A DNA stretch of 41,519 bases from Clostridia bacterium (GCA_017446155.1 JAFSRI010000023.1:1-41519), one strand, 5' to 3'; shown: positions 11,741 to 21,318, counted from the stretch's first letter. Notes: a model not told the origin generated them from the letters alone. A program made the numbers and translations.

Positions 11741-14380
11741 ATGAAATGGACATCGCTAAACGACCTGCGCGCGTCATTCCTCGACTTTTTCGCAACAAAG
11801 GGTCACCTCTGCCACAAGAGTTACCCCCTCGTTCCCGAAAACGACAAATCCCTGCTGCTCATCGTGGCGGGCATGGCGCCGCTTAAAAAATATTTTACGG
11901 GTGAACTCACCCCTCCCTGCCGCAGAATGGCGACGTGTCAGAAGTGCATCCGCACAAACGACATAGAAAACGTCGGTTACACCGCCCGTCACGGAACATT
12001 CTTCGAGATGCTGGGCAACTTCTCTTTCGGCGATTATTTCAAGAACGAGGCGCTCCCGTGGGCATGGGAATATCTTACAAAAGTGCTTGAAATACCCGAG
12101 GACAAGCTCTATCCCTCAATTTACGAAGAGGATGACGAGGCGTTTGAGATTTGGAACAAAAAAATCGGCGTTCCCGCCGACAGAATAATACGTCTCGGCA
12201 AAGCCGACAACTTCTGGGAACACGGCTCCGGTCCTTGCGGTCCGTGCTCGGAGATTTACTTCGACCGCGGTGAAAAATACGGTTGCGGCAAGCCCGACTG
12301 CAAACCCGGCTGCGACTGCGACAGATACATGGAAATATGGAACAACGTATTTTCTCAGTTCAACAACGACGGTCACGGAAATTATACCGAGCTTGCGTCA
12401 AAGAACATCGACACCGGCATGGGACTTGAAAGACTCGCCTGCGTCATGCAGGGTGTTGACAGCATGTTTGACGTAGACACGATAAAGAACATCATCAACG
12501 CCATAAGCGACAAGGCAAAAGTAAAATATCACGAAAACGAAAAATCCGACGTTTCGCTCAGGATTATCGCCGACCACGCGAGAGCTTCCGCGTTTCTTAT
12601 AGCAGACGGCGTAATGCCGTCCAATGAAGGCAGAGGATACGTCCTTCGCCGTTTGCTTCGCCGCGCTTGCAGACACGGCAGGCTTCTCGGCATTGAGGGC
12701 GCGTTTATGGCTGACATAATCGCCGTCGTCGCTCACGAAAACCTCTCCGCTTATCCGGAACTCACTGAAAAACTCGACTATATAAAGAAAGTCGCCGGAC
12801 TCGAAGAAGAACGTTTCGACTCTACTGTCGAGGCGGGCATGAACCTGCTTGATTCACTCACCGACAAAGCGAAAGCCTCAGACGCTACGGTGCTTGACGG
12901 CGCCGACGTTTTCAAGCTTTCCGATACGTTTGGCTTCCCGATAGATCTTACACGCGAGATCGCGAGCGAGCGCGGACTTACGGTTGACGAAGAAGGCTAT
13001 GCAAAGTGCCTTTCGGAGCAGAAAGCGCGCGCACGCGCCGCAAGAGGAAACATCAGCGGCTGGGACAACGCCGCAAAATCACTTCTCTCATCACTTGACC
13101 AAACGGAATTTGACGGATACGGCAAGACTGTATCCGAGGGCAAAGTTTTAATGATAATCGTTGACGGCGAAAACGGTGCCGAAAGCGTAAACGAAGTAAA
13201 TGAAGGTGAATGCACGGTCGTGCTTGACAAAACCTCGTTCTACGGCGAGGGCGGCGGTCAGGTCGGCGACACGGGCTCAATCTCAAACGAAAACGTTGAG
13301 CTGACAGTCAACGACACCAAAAAGACCGACGGCGTATATCTGCACGTTTGCTCAGTCGTCGGCGGATCGCTCAAAGTAGGCGACACGGTAAAGACGGCGG
13401 TTGACGCCGACAGACGCGCGGCGATCATGCGCAATCACAGCGCGGTGCATCTGCTCGACGCGGCTTTAAGAGCCGTCCTCGGAGATCACATCCACCAAGC
13501 CGGCTCATACGTTGACGCCGAGCGCGGAAGATTTGACTTTACGCATTTTGCCGCAGTGACGAAAGACGAACTTGACAAAGTTGAAAAACTCATAAATGAA
13601 AAAATACTTGAAAACCTCACGGTGGAAACGAAAGTGATGGATATAGAGTCGGCGAAAGCGTCCGGCGCCATCGCTCTGTTCGGAGAAAAGTACGGCGATT
13701 TCGTTCGTGTTGTGAGAATGGGCGACTTTTCAAGCGAACTTTGCGGCGGAACGCACGTTCCGGCAACGGGTAGTATCGGGCAGGTACGCATTATCTCCGA
13801 GAGTTCCGTTGCCGCAGGCACAAGAAGAATAGAACTCGCGACGGGTATGACCGTTCTTGAAATGTCGAAAACAGAACGCGCGCTCATCTCCGACACAATG
13901 TCGACACTCAAAATAAGTTCGCAGGACGAGATAGCGGCAAAGATAGCAACTCTTCAAGCAGAGCTTAAAAAGGCGCAAAAAGATCTTGCGGCGGCGCTCG
14001 TTGAATCTGTTACGGCAGACGCTGAAAAAGCGTATAACGAGGCACAGAGCAAAAAAGGTGTAAAAGTATTTACACTTAAAACCGAGCTTCCGGTAGATAC
14101 CGTCAGAACTCTGTCGGATAATATCAAGGCTAACCACGCTGACGCGGTTGCCGTCATTTCTTCGCAAACAGCTGACAAACTCACCCTCGTTTGCGTATGC
14201 GGCAAGGACGCGCTTGCGGCGGGAGTCAAAGCTCCGGCTGTGCTTAAAGAATTATCAAAATTCGTCGGCGGCGGTGGAGGCGGTCGTCCCGATTCAGCGA
14301 CGGCAGGCGCAAAGGATCCGACAAAACTCGACGAAGCATTCGCGGAGGTGTCCGGCATCGTTTGTGAAATGATAAAATAA
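11741..14380 (+). CDS. alaS: Alanyl-tRNA synthetase
   Basis: Charges tRNA-Ala with alanine and edits mischarged Ser/Gly-tRNA. The 879-residue protein is complete: class II aminoacylation domain at the N-terminus (LNDLRASFLDFFATKGH, then the WEHGSGPCGPCSEIYFD motif-2 region and GMGLERL motif 3), a central editing domain with the zinc-binding NHSAVHLLDAALR and CGGTHVPATG motifs, and the glycine-rich C-Ala domain ending FVGGGGGGRPDSATAGAKD. A C-rich insertion near residues 185-200 (CGKPDCKPGCDCD) resembles that of other Firmicutes AlaRS. The ATG at 11741 is preceded by a modest AGAAAGAAG site. It has its own promoter. A 127-base gap follows before mscL, so readthrough into mscL is possible but not shown. 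Confidence 0.98.
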   Translation: MKWTSLNDLRASFLDFFATKGHLCHKSYPLVPENDKSLLLIVAGMAPLKKYFTGELTPPCRRMATCQKCIRTNDIENVGYTARHGTFFEMLGNFSFGDYFKNEALPWAWEYLTKVLEIPEDKLYPSIYEEDDEAFEIWNKKIGVPADRIIRLGKADNFWEHGSGPCGPCSEIYFDRGEKYGCGKPDCKPGCDCDRYMEIWNNVFSQFNNDGHGNYTELASKNIDTGMGLERLACVMQGVDSMFDVDTIKNIINAISDKAKVKYHENEKSDVSLRIIADHARASAFLIADGVMPSNEGRGYVLRRLLRRACRHGRLLGIEGAFMADIIAVVAHENLSAYPELTEKLDYIKKVAGLEEERFDSTVEAGMNLLDSLTDKAKASDATVLDGADVFKLSDTFGFPIDLTREIASERGLTVDEEGYAKCLSEQKARARAARGNISGWDNAAKSLLSSLDQTEFDGYGKTVSEGKVLMIIVDGENGAESVNEVNEGECTVVLDKTSFYGEGGGQVGDTGSISNENVELTVNDTKKTDGVYLHVCSVVGGSLKVGDTVKTAVDADRRAAIMRNHSAVHLLDAALRAVLGDHIHQAGSYVDAERGRFDFTHFAAVTKDELDKVEKLINEKILENLTVETKVMDIESAKASGAIALFGEKYGDFVRVVRMGDFSSELCGGTHVPATGSIGQVRIISESSVAAGTRRIELATGMTVLEMSKTERALISDTMSTLKISSQDEIAAKIATLQAELKKAQKDLAAALVESVTADAEKAYNEAQSKKGVKVFTLKTELPVDTVRTLSDNIKANHADAVAVISSQTADKLTLVCVCGKDALAAGVKAPAVLKELSKFVGGGGGGRPDSATAGAKDPTKLDEAFAEVSGIVCEMIK

Positions 14381-14507
14381 ATTTTCGTGTCGAGCGGCAA
14401 TGCTTAACTGCTTGATTTGAGCATCTTCCGTGACGCGATGAACAATATTATTTAAGGTTTATTTTAACTTTTCCAAATAAATATAATATTATAAGGAGGA
14501 CAAAATC

Positions 14508-15095
14508 ATGGCTAAAAAAGGAAAAAAGGTCACCGGACTCTGGACAGAGTTCAAGACCTTCATATCAAAGGGCAATGTAGTTGACATGGCGGTCGGCGTT
14601 GCGGTAGCATCCGCATTTACCGCAATCGTCACAGCGTTTACAAAGGGCTTCATCGCGCCAATCCTCGCTCTTCTCTCTCATGACGCAACCCTCGCTGATT
14701 TCAAGTGGGTACTCAGAGCTGCCGAAACGCATATGGAAGCAGGAGTTGAGGTTATCGACAAACCCGAGGTTGCTATCCTTTGGGGAGCGTTCCTGCAATC
14801 CGTCATAGATTTCATCATCATCGCTCTTGTTCTGTTCCTGTTCTTGAAGATCGTGCTTACGGTAGCAAAGAAGGCAAAAGAAGCACGCGAAGCGGCGGCG
14901 GCAAAACTGCTTGGAACAGACGAAGAACGCGCAAAAGCGGAAGCGGAAGCCAAAGCAAAAGAAGAAGAGGAAAAGAGAGCGGCAGAGGAAGCTCAAGCGG
15001 CGGCAGAAGCCGCGGCGGCAGCCGAAGAAGCGAGAAAGCAGAAAATGCTCGAACTTCTTGAAGAGATCGCGCAGTCGCTTAAAAAAGAGGGCTGA
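14508..15095 (+). CDS. mscL: Large-conductance mechanosensitive channel with long charged C-terminal helix
   Basis: MscL is a homopentameric membrane channel that opens under tension to relieve hypo-osmotic shock. The first roughly 120 residues match the family: an amphipathic N-terminal helix (LWTEFKTFISKGNVVDMAVGVAVASAF), TM1 near residues 23-50, a periplasmic loop, and TM2 near 92-117. The protein is 195 residues, against about 120-150 for typical MscL, because the cytoplasmic tail (about residues 118-195) is an extended Ala/Glu/Lys-rich helix predicted to form a coiled coil, ending LLEEIAQSLKKE as in other MscL C-terminal bundles. The ATG at 14508 has a perfect AAGGAGGA site. It lies five bases before the HIT gene, so the two are cotranscribed. 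Confidence 0.95.
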   Translation: MAKKGKKVTGLWTEFKTFISKGNVVDMAVGVAVASAFTAIVTAFTKGFIAPILALLSHDATLADFKWVLRAAETHMEAGVEVIDKPEVAILWGAFLQSVIDFIIIALVLFLFLKIVLTVAKKAKEAREAAAAKLLGTDEERAKAEAEAKAKEEEEKRAAEEAQAAAEAAAAAEEARKQKMLELLEEIAQSLKKEG

Positions 15096-15100
15096 TAAGA

Positions 15101-15439
15101 ATGGATTGCTTGTTTTGCAAAATAGTCGCGGGACAGATACCGTCAAAAAAAGCGTATGAGGATGACAAACTCCTTGCCTTTTACGACATAGCTCCCCAGG
15201 CGCCGGTTCATATACTTGTAATACCGAAATCGCATATCTCATCCGTTGACGATATAACGGCTGAAAACAGCGATATAATAGCTTACATATTTGAAAAGAT
15301 ACCCTCTATCGCAAAAGCGGCGGGAATAAAAAACGGATACCGTGTTATTTCAAACTGCGGTTCCGACGCCTGCCAATCGGTAAAACACCTTCATTTTCAC
15401 ATTCTCGGCGGAGCGCAACTCTCCGACAAAATGGCATAA
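15101..15439 (+). CDS. HIT-family (Hint-type) nucleotide-binding hydrolase
   Basis: HIT proteins of the Hint branch hydrolyse nucleoside phosphoramidates such as AMP-lysine; the physiological substrate in most bacteria is unknown. The 112-residue product has the usual length. It starts MDCLFCKIVAGQIPS, with the N-terminal C-x-x-C pair (Cys3, Cys6) common in this branch, and ends with the catalytic histidine triad HLHFHILGG (His96, His98, His100). The start ATG at 15101 lies five bases after the mscL stop, with its GAGG site inside the end of mscL, which points to translational coupling. A strong terminator follows at 15443-15474. Confidence 0.95.
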   Translation: MDCLFCKIVAGQIPSKKAYEDDKLLAFYDIAPQAPVHILVIPKSHISSVDDITAENSDIIAYIFEKIPSIAKAAGIKNGYRVISNCGSDACQSVKHLHFHILGGAQLSDKMA

Positions 15440-15442
15440 CGT

Positions 15443-15474
15443 AAAAAGCGGAGAGTTTCGATTCTCCGCTTTTT
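15443..15474 (+). terminator. Intrinsic terminator after the HIT gene
   Basis: AAAAAGCGGAGA and TCTCCGCTTTTT form a perfect 12-bp stem with an 8-base loop immediately after the HIT stop codon. The A-run and T-run on either side make it usable in both directions. Confidence 0.9.
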
Positions 15475-15530
15475 ATGATTATAAACACACACGATTTCGT
15501 ATCGTTTGTAATACACAAAAACGCCAAATA

Positions 15531-15561
15531 AAAAATTGCGGAGCCGATTGTTCGGCCCCGC
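15531..15561 (-). terminator. Intrinsic terminator after pcrA
   Basis: On the minus strand a 10-bp GC-rich stem (GCGGGGCCGA with TCGGCTCCGC, one G-U pair, loop ACAA) is followed by AATTTTT. It starts a few bases after the pcrA stop. A T-run on the other side means it could also stop plus-strand transcripts that pass the HIT terminator. Confidence 0.85.
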
Positions 15562-15567
15562 GTTTTT

Positions 15568-17970
15568 TTATTCTCTTTTCAGTTTTGCATACGTCGCCAT
15601 GAGCTTTTTTGTACCCACACGGTCAAACGCGATCTCGTAAAGAATATCCGCGCCCATCTCACGCACGGAAAGCACCGTGCCGGCGCCGAACGTAAGGTGC
15701 TTTACCCTTTCGCCCGCCGAGAACGTATCTCCCGACTGCGTTTTGCCAACACCCGCCGCTATCGGCGACTTCTTTGTAAGCTGCTCTGAAATGTGAACTC
15801 TTCTCGTTCTCTCGCCGAATTCCGTGCGGAACTTCGGTTTCGCACGCGGAATATCCTCTTCTTTTTCCTGTTCGGGAATTTCCGTGATAAACCTTGACGG
15901 CGGATTATACTGCGTTTTACCGTACATCAAGCGCTCTTTGGCGTAAACCATATACAGCCTGTCGCGTGCACGCGTTATTGCAACATACGCAAGGCGACGT
16001 TCCTCTTCAAGCTCCGACGGTGCCATTATAGACTGTATCCCCGGGAAAAGTCCGTCCTCCATTCCGGGAAGGAAAACAACGGGGAATTCAAGCCCTTTCG
16101 CGCTGTGAATAGTCATCAAAACCATAGCGTCTGAGGTCGCGTCGTAATTGTCTATGTCCGCAACGAGCGCAACATTTTCAAGGAAGTCTTTAAGCGAAGG
16201 TTCCTCCACGCCGCTCTCATATTCCACAGCGTTCGAAACAAGCTCTTCGATGTTTTCTCGTCTGTCACTGCTTTCACCGTTTTCTTCGGCGGCAAGCAAC
16301 ATAGCGCTGTAACCGGAAAGCTCAATTGTCATTCTGACAAGTCCCGAAACGTCTTCCGGGTGATTTTCGGAATATGCTCGCAATGTGTTTATAAGTTCGA
16401 CAAACGGTGCGAATTTCGCCTGTGCCGACACGGCATGACCGTAAATTTCCGGGTGCGACATCACATAAAACATGCTTTCTCCGCCGTTTTCAGCAAGCGT
16501 TTCAACAGCTGAAAGCGTCGCCTCACCTATTTTGCGCTTTGGCTCGTTTATTATTCGACGAAGGCGGAGGTCGTCGTCGGGGTTTGCAATGACGCAAAGA
16601 TATGCAAGCACGTCTTTAACTTCCTTGCGCTCATAGAAACGGTGACCGCCGAGAATTCTATATGGAATACCGCTTCTGACAAGAATATTTTCTATGCTGT
16701 TCGACTGTGCGTTCGTTCTGTAAAGCACGGCAAAATCACCGTATTTGCGTTTTTCTCTAACGACAAGCTCCATCGTTTTATTGACTATGAATTTGCCCTC
16801 GTCTATCTGTGTGTCTACCTGTTTTACATATACTTTCTCACCCTCGGCTCTGTCGCACCAAAGTTCCTTGCCCCTTCTGCCGAAGTTGTTTCTTATTACC
16901 GCATTTGCGGCGTTGAGTATATGTTCTGTCGAACGGTAATTCTGTTCGAGTTTGATTTCTTTAACGTCGCTTACCTTGTCGTCGAAATGAAGAATGTTCT
17001 CAATCGTAGCTCCGCGGAATTTATAGATGCTCTGGTCGTCATCGCCAACAACCATTATATTTTTGTACCCGCCCGAAAGCAGAAGCGCCAGTTCAAACTG
17101 AGCATGGTTCGTGTCCTGAAATTCATCTATCAGCACATATTTAAACTGTCTTTGATATTTTTCAAGCACCTCTCTGTCGGCGCGGAGCAAAAACACTGTC
17201 TTTGCTATTATATCGTCAAAGTCTAAGGCGTTCGCCTCTTCAAGCCTCTGCTGATAATACGTATAAACGGTTGAAATGTACTGCATACGCAAATCATCGC
17301 CGACGTCGGCGTCAAATTCCGCCGCGGTTATCAGCTTGTCCTTTGCCTGACTTATAACGTTCTTGACCGTCTTTGAACTCAACATCTTTTCGTCTATTGA
17401 AAAGCGCGACATGGCGTCGGAAATGACCTTTTTCGAGTCGTCCTCGTCATATATCGTGAAGTTCGGTTTAAGACCCGCTTTCTCGGCGTTTGCGCGCAAT
17501 ATACGTAAGCACATCGAATGAAACGTTCCGCACCATATGTCTTTTACACTGTCGCCCAATATTCTTTCAAGCCGGCTCTTCATCTCGCCCGCCGCCTTGT
17601 TTGTAAACGTTATCGCAAGCACATTCCACGGCCTTGGCGGAAAAGCGGCAAACGATTCGAGGAACAACCGTCTTTCTTCGTCCGAGCAATCTATCGCTTG
17701 CTCCATCTCGCGCACACCGTCTTCGCTTATTCCCTGCGGAATATTTCCGCCGAAATATGCGTCGCCGTATTTTAAAATAAACCCTATCCTGTCGGTGAGC
17801 ACCGTCGTCTTTCCCGTACCTGCCCCCGCAAGCACAAGCAGCGGCCCGTTCACTGTGAACACCGCCTCACGCTGACGCTCGTTTAAATGTCTGTATTCTT
17901 TTTCAAAAAGCGCGCGCTTAGCTTTTATGTACCTTTCGGCAAGCCCGCTTGCTCTTGTTGTGTCAGTCAT
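15568..17970 (-). CDS. pcrA: ATP-dependent DNA helicase PcrA/UvrD
   Basis: A superfamily 1A 3'-5' helicase acting in nucleotide-excision repair, replication restart and removal of stalled RNA polymerase. The 800-residue product shows the helicase motifs in order: Q motif LNERQREAV, Walker A GAGTGKTT, motif Ia AITFTNKAA, motif II DEFQDTN, motif III GDDDQSIYKFRGA, motif IV, motif V MTIHSAKGLEFP and motif VI VAITRARDRLY. The C-terminus holds the Tudor-like domain (GERVKHLTFGAGTVLSV) that in PcrA/UvrD contacts RNA polymerase, which favours PcrA over Rep. The chosen start is ATG 17970 (MTDTTRASG), with AGAGGAA seven bases upstream; the frame is open 21 codons further but without a better site. A promoter lies at 18038-18066. 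Confidence 0.96.
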   Translation of the reverse strand: MTDTTRASGLAERYIKAKRALFEKEYRHLNERQREAVFTVNGPLLVLAGAGTGKTTVLTDRIGFILKYGDAYFGGNIPQGISEDGVREMEQAIDCSDEERRLFLESFAAFPPRPWNVLAITFTNKAAGEMKSRLERILGDSVKDIWCGTFHSMCLRILRANAEKAGLKPNFTIYDEDDSKKVISDAMSRFSIDEKMLSSKTVKNVISQAKDKLITAAEFDADVGDDLRMQYISTVYTYYQQRLEEANALDFDDIIAKTVFLLRADREVLEKYQRQFKYVLIDEFQDTNHAQFELALLLSGGYKNIMVVGDDDQSIYKFRGATIENILHFDDKVSDVKEIKLEQNYRSTEHILNAANAVIRNNFGRRGKELWCDRAEGEKVYVKQVDTQIDEGKFIVNKTMELVVREKRKYGDFAVLYRTNAQSNSIENILVRSGIPYRILGGHRFYERKEVKDVLAYLCVIANPDDDLRLRRIINEPKRKIGEATLSAVETLAENGGESMFYVMSHPEIYGHAVSAQAKFAPFVELINTLRAYSENHPEDVSGLVRMTIELSGYSAMLLAAEENGESSDRRENIEELVSNAVEYESGVEEPSLKDFLENVALVADIDNYDATSDAMVLMTIHSAKGLEFPVVFLPGMEDGLFPGIQSIMAPSELEEERRLAYVAITRARDRLYMVYAKERLMYGKTQYNPPSRFITEIPEQEKEEDIPRAKPKFRTEFGERTRRVHISEQLTKKSPIAAGVGKTQSGDTFSAGERVKHLTFGAGTVLSVREMGADILYEIAFDRVGTKKLMATYAKLKRE

Positions 17971-18037
17971 AAATTCCTCTTTTCCGTTTGCGCCTTTTTC
18001 AAGGCAACAATACCCCAAATTTACATTTAACATATTT

Positions 18038-18066
18038 ATTATACATTAAAAAAACGTTTGAGGCAA
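18038..18066 (-). promoter_or_regulatory. Promoter of pcrA
   Basis: On the minus strand TTGCCT (18061-18066), a 17-base spacer and a perfect TATAAT (18038-18043) lie about 68 bases before the pcrA start. Between this and the terminator at 18306 there is about 240 bases of AT-rich DNA in which I see no gene or regulatory site. Confidence 0.65.
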
Positions 18067-18305
18067 CATTATTTTTTTATTTTTTAAAAAGATTTTTAAA
18101 ATCTTCCCAAGCGCCGAAAAACAAACGCGCTGAATATATCACAAATTTTCGTATCGATAAGATCCGCTTCCGCTTATCATTATGCACGCGCGTTTTCATC
18201 GAACCACACCGCACGGCCTGCTCGCAAAAGAAAACATTTGCCCACGAAACAAAATCTGCTTTCAGATTTAATCGCGGTATTCGGGTGTGTTTAAATCGTT
18301 TGCTA

Positions 18306-18337
18306 ACACAAAAAATCCCCCGTTTTTCACGGGGGAG
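18306..18337 (-). terminator. Intrinsic terminator after the cysteine-repeat protein
   Basis: TCCCCCGT and ACGGGGGA form an 8-bp stem with a 5-base loop (18316-18336), followed on the minus strand by a run of T. It begins about 11 bases after the stop codon at 18348. Confidence 0.85.
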
Positions 18338-18347
18338 AAAAAATTTT

Positions 18348-20777
18348 TCAGAACGTTACTTTTTTGTTTTTGGATACGACGAAGAACACAACGCCTGCCG
18401 CAACGACTATTGTAAGAATGGCAATTACGATCGGAACCGCAACGTTGGATTTGATCGCGCCCGTATTTACAAGCACAAGCGTGCCGGAAGGATATTTAAA
18501 TGTTCCCGTTCCGACGTTTACTTTAATTACCGTTCCCTGACGGGCGACAAAGTCGTCGTTTACCTTCTGCAACGCGCCGTTATCGTCGAGGTAATAAAGA
18601 GCAAGCGATATTTTCTTGTATTCTTCGCCGACATCGACCGAAAGCTCCGATGCAGACGCTACCGTCGCATCTGTATTGTTGAGTTTAAGCGCATAGTTGA
18701 ACGCCATCTCAACTTCGCCCAAACCTCTTTCTCTGAGCTGAGCGTTATAAGGCGCAACTTTTTCCGAATAAGACTTGCTGTCCATCTGGCTTGCGTTGAA
18801 GTAAATATCTTTACCCGACGTTTCATTGTCGAAAGTAAGGGTAAACATTCCGCTCTTTACGCTCTTAACGTTACCCTTCTTTGTAGATGTAACCGTTTCA
18901 ACCATGCCGCATTTCGAGCAGGTGTTTACAGTCGTGTTTTTCAACGTTTCAACGATAAACGAATGCCCCGTTGATTTTTCTACGCTTGTTTCATCTTTTC
19001 CGCAAAGTGAGCAGCTTCTCGTCTTTATTCCGTCCGTTATACAGTCGGCCTCGGATACTATATTCCATTCGCTCCAATTATGTGCTTCCGGATCTATCGG
19101 CACGGTTCTTGTTTTTGTTGTCTTTCCGCATACGGAGCAGGTGCATTCGTAAACGCCCTCGGAAACGCACGTCGCGCTCGTTTTAAGAACATAGCCGTCC
19201 TCGGGATATACGCAGTATTCCGTAGAAGCCGGATATGTAGTAGTATCCGCATAACCGCAGACAACGCAAACTCTTACACTGCTGCCGTTTGCAACGCATG
19301 TCGGCGCCGTATAAACAGCCTCGCCGAACGTATGCTCAACCATTGGAAGTTTTTCTTCAAATCTCGTATTACATTTAGAGCAGGTGCGATACCTCAGTCC
19401 TTCTTCCGTACAAGACGCAAGTTTTGCAACTGTCCAATCGGACAGCTCATGTTCGAGTTTCGGTATTGCAACTTCAATATATTCGTTACAGCCGGAATAT
19501 GAGCAGTAAATTCTCTTTTTGCCGGCAACTACACACGTCGCCTCGGAGATGATTTCTTCCTTTCCGTTGTATACATGCGTATGCGCCGCCGTAAGTTTAG
19601 GTATTTCTCTTAACTGACGGATACCACAATCCTCGCAGATCCAAAGTTCCTGGCCGGCAGATGAAACAGTAGCCTGTTTTACCGTGCTGTTGAAAACATA
19701 ATGATGCTGAGCCGGCAATGTGACGGTTGCAGTAGTATTACATTCTGAGCAGGCATAAAGTGCTGTACCGCTGTTAAGGCAGGTAGGTTCCCTTGTAATT
19801 CTTACAAGTGTGTATTTCGAGTTGTCATGCTCGCATTGATACGGACTTTCGAGTAGCAGATTACATCTTGAACAAGATTGCTTCCAAACTCCGTCAACGA
19901 GCGTCTTAGTTCCGACAAATGTGTGTCCGAGCGCAGGAACGGTGACTATTTGGAGCTGTCCGCATACTTGGCATTTATATTCGTCCTGTCCGGTTGTTGT
20001 GCACGTTGCAGCAACGAGCGTTTTAAGCGGTTTTTCCGTGTATGTATGGTATGTGTCACTGTGTCTGATTGTGTTGATTCCTATGCGCTGCTTACATGTG
20101 TCGGTACACCAAATCTCCTCTGTGCCGTCGCTTTGGCAGGTGGGAGTTTTCGTCACGACCGTACGCGTCGTTTTATGTTCACAAAAGTTTAATGTAGCGG
20201 TAGCGGAAAATTTGAGTCCGGTATATTCGGGGTTAGGCTCCGCTTCCGACGGTTTAATAACCGCAATTCCGTCAAATCTGACAGAAGTATTCGCTTGTTT
20301 ATTGATGCCGAATATAAGTCTGAGCGCCTGTGTTCCGCCGAGAGAATACTGTCTGCCGACGTCACTGTATTCCATCATCAGTCTGCCTCTCGACACGTCG
20401 TTTGTTATTGTGGGATAGTCGCCGAAAAGTCGTCTTTCGGAATTTTGATATGTAAGATATTCAGGGTCGCATGAAACCGTTATATTTATGCTGTCAGCCA
20501 TGTAACTGTTCGACAAAAGCATGAATGTGACAGTTGCGGTTGACTTGTCTGCGCTAATCTGCACGTCGCCGATCATCGAAATTGAACCGATTCTTTCATC
20601 GTCATCAACCGTTTCATCCATATACACGCCGACATAATCCGTAGAAATGCTGTGGACATGCCCATGGTCATGCTCTGAAACTTCAACGGATCCTGCAAGA
20701 ATAGATATAGGCATGGATAAAATAAGCAGCAAACCTATCATAATGCAACATAATACCCTTCTCGTCATCTTCTTCAT
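18348..20777 (-). CDS. Secreted, membrane-anchored cysteine-repeat protein
   Basis: No known function is recognised. The 809-residue product has a signal peptide (MKKMTRRVLC then a hydrophobic core to about residue 28), a short His-rich stretch (HDHGHVH, 36-42), and a beta-rich domain at about 65-195 that resembles a cohesin-like sandwich (inference). Residues about 199-625 carry roughly ten degenerate repeats, each with a pattern like ATC..xxG....C-x-x-CG...xxPxxxH, giving C-x-x-C pairs such as CQVCG, CSRCN, CEDCG, CSKCN, CVVCG and CSVCG. A second globular region (about 635-765) is followed by a single hydrophobic segment and the basic tail SKNKKVTF, so it is anchored in the membrane with the repeats outside. 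It has its own promoter at 20910-20938, a GGAGG site, and a terminator, so it is a single-gene unit. Confidence 0.85.
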   Translation of the reverse strand: MKKMTRRVLCCIMIGLLLILSMPISILAGSVEVSEHDHGHVHSISTDYVGVYMDETVDDDERIGSISMIGDVQISADKSTATVTFMLLSNSYMADSINITVSCDPEYLTYQNSERRLFGDYPTITNDVSRGRLMMEYSDVGRQYSLGGTQALRLIFGINKQANTSVRFDGIAVIKPSEAEPNPEYTGLKFSATATLNFCEHKTTRTVVTKTPTCQSDGTEEIWCTDTCKQRIGINTIRHSDTYHTYTEKPLKTLVAATCTTTGQDEYKCQVCGQLQIVTVPALGHTFVGTKTLVDGVWKQSCSRCNLLLESPYQCEHDNSKYTLVRITREPTCLNSGTALYACSECNTTATVTLPAQHHYVFNSTVKQATVSSAGQELWICEDCGIRQLREIPKLTAAHTHVYNGKEEIISEATCVVAGKKRIYCSYSGCNEYIEVAIPKLEHELSDWTVAKLASCTEEGLRYRTCSKCNTRFEEKLPMVEHTFGEAVYTAPTCVANGSSVRVCVVCGYADTTTYPASTEYCVYPEDGYVLKTSATCVSEGVYECTCSVCGKTTKTRTVPIDPEAHNWSEWNIVSEADCITDGIKTRSCSLCGKDETSVEKSTGHSFIVETLKNTTVNTCSKCGMVETVTSTKKGNVKSVKSGMFTLTFDNETSGKDIYFNASQMDSKSYSEKVAPYNAQLRERGLGEVEMAFNYALKLNNTDATVASASELSVDVGEEYKKISLALYYLDDNGALQKVNDDFVARQGTVIKVNVGTGTFKYPSGTLVLVNTGAIKSNVAVPIVIAILTIVVAAGVVFFVVSKNKKVTF

Positions 20778-20909
20778 CGTGTTATACCTCCATGCCTTCG
20801 GCTTATTATTTTTCTATATTTTTTGTGACGTTTTTCGTCGTAAACTAATTTCTTATTGAGTAAATATGCTAATTTCCATCTTTTTGCGACAAATATCCAT
20901 CGTGATCAT

Positions 20910-20938
20910 ATTATATATCATTTGCGCCTTTTTGTCAA
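20910..20938 (-). promoter_or_regulatory. Promoter of the cysteine-repeat protein
   Basis: On the minus strand a perfect TTGACA (20933-20938), 17 bases, and a perfect TATAAT (20910-20915). The leader to the ATG at 20777 is about 125 bases and shows no recognisable riboswitch. Confidence 0.85.
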
Positions 20939-21031
20939 GGCAAAAACCCGTCATACCGAAATTTTCACAATTTATTAAAAAACTTGTTTTTTCATTGGGC
21001 AATTTATCCATCATTTTATAAAAATATAAAA

Positions 21032-21053
21032 AACGGCATCCGAAGATGCCGTT
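21032..21053 (-). terminator. Distal terminator hairpin of the tRNA-Ser array
   Basis: AACGGCATC-UUCG-GATGCCGTT on the minus strand, followed by a T-run; it closes the array before the cysteine-repeat gene's promoter. Confidence 0.8.
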
Positions 21054-21175
21054 TTTATTGGCGGAAAGATAGGGATTCACTCTCGCCCGCCGGCTCGGTC
21101 AGGCTCGGCTCTGACAGTCCACCGGACTGTCATTCACTCCCTCGCCGTTCGAATCCCACGTTATACATAATCAAA

Positions 21176-21197
21176 AACGGCATCCGAAGATGCCGTT
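21176..21197 (-). terminator. Middle terminator hairpin of the tRNA-Ser array
   Basis: Same 22-base hairpin as at 21032-21053, with a T-run on the minus strand. A third copy follows tRNA-Ser itself. Confidence 0.8.
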
Positions 21198-21318
21198 TTA
21201 TTGGCGGAAAGATAGGGATTCGTTCTCGCCTGCCGTCTCGGTCAGGCTCGGCTCTGACAGTCCACCGGACTGTCAATCACTCCCGCTCCGTTCGAATCCC
21301 ACGTTATACATAATCAAA

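Noticed and set aside
17988..18974. 328-codon plus-strand frame between pcrA and the cysteine-repeat gene
   Set aside because: It overlaps the promoter of pcrA, a terminator and the C-terminus of the cysteine-repeat gene in antisense, has no ribosome-binding site, and gives a Arg/Phe-rich sequence unlike a protein.
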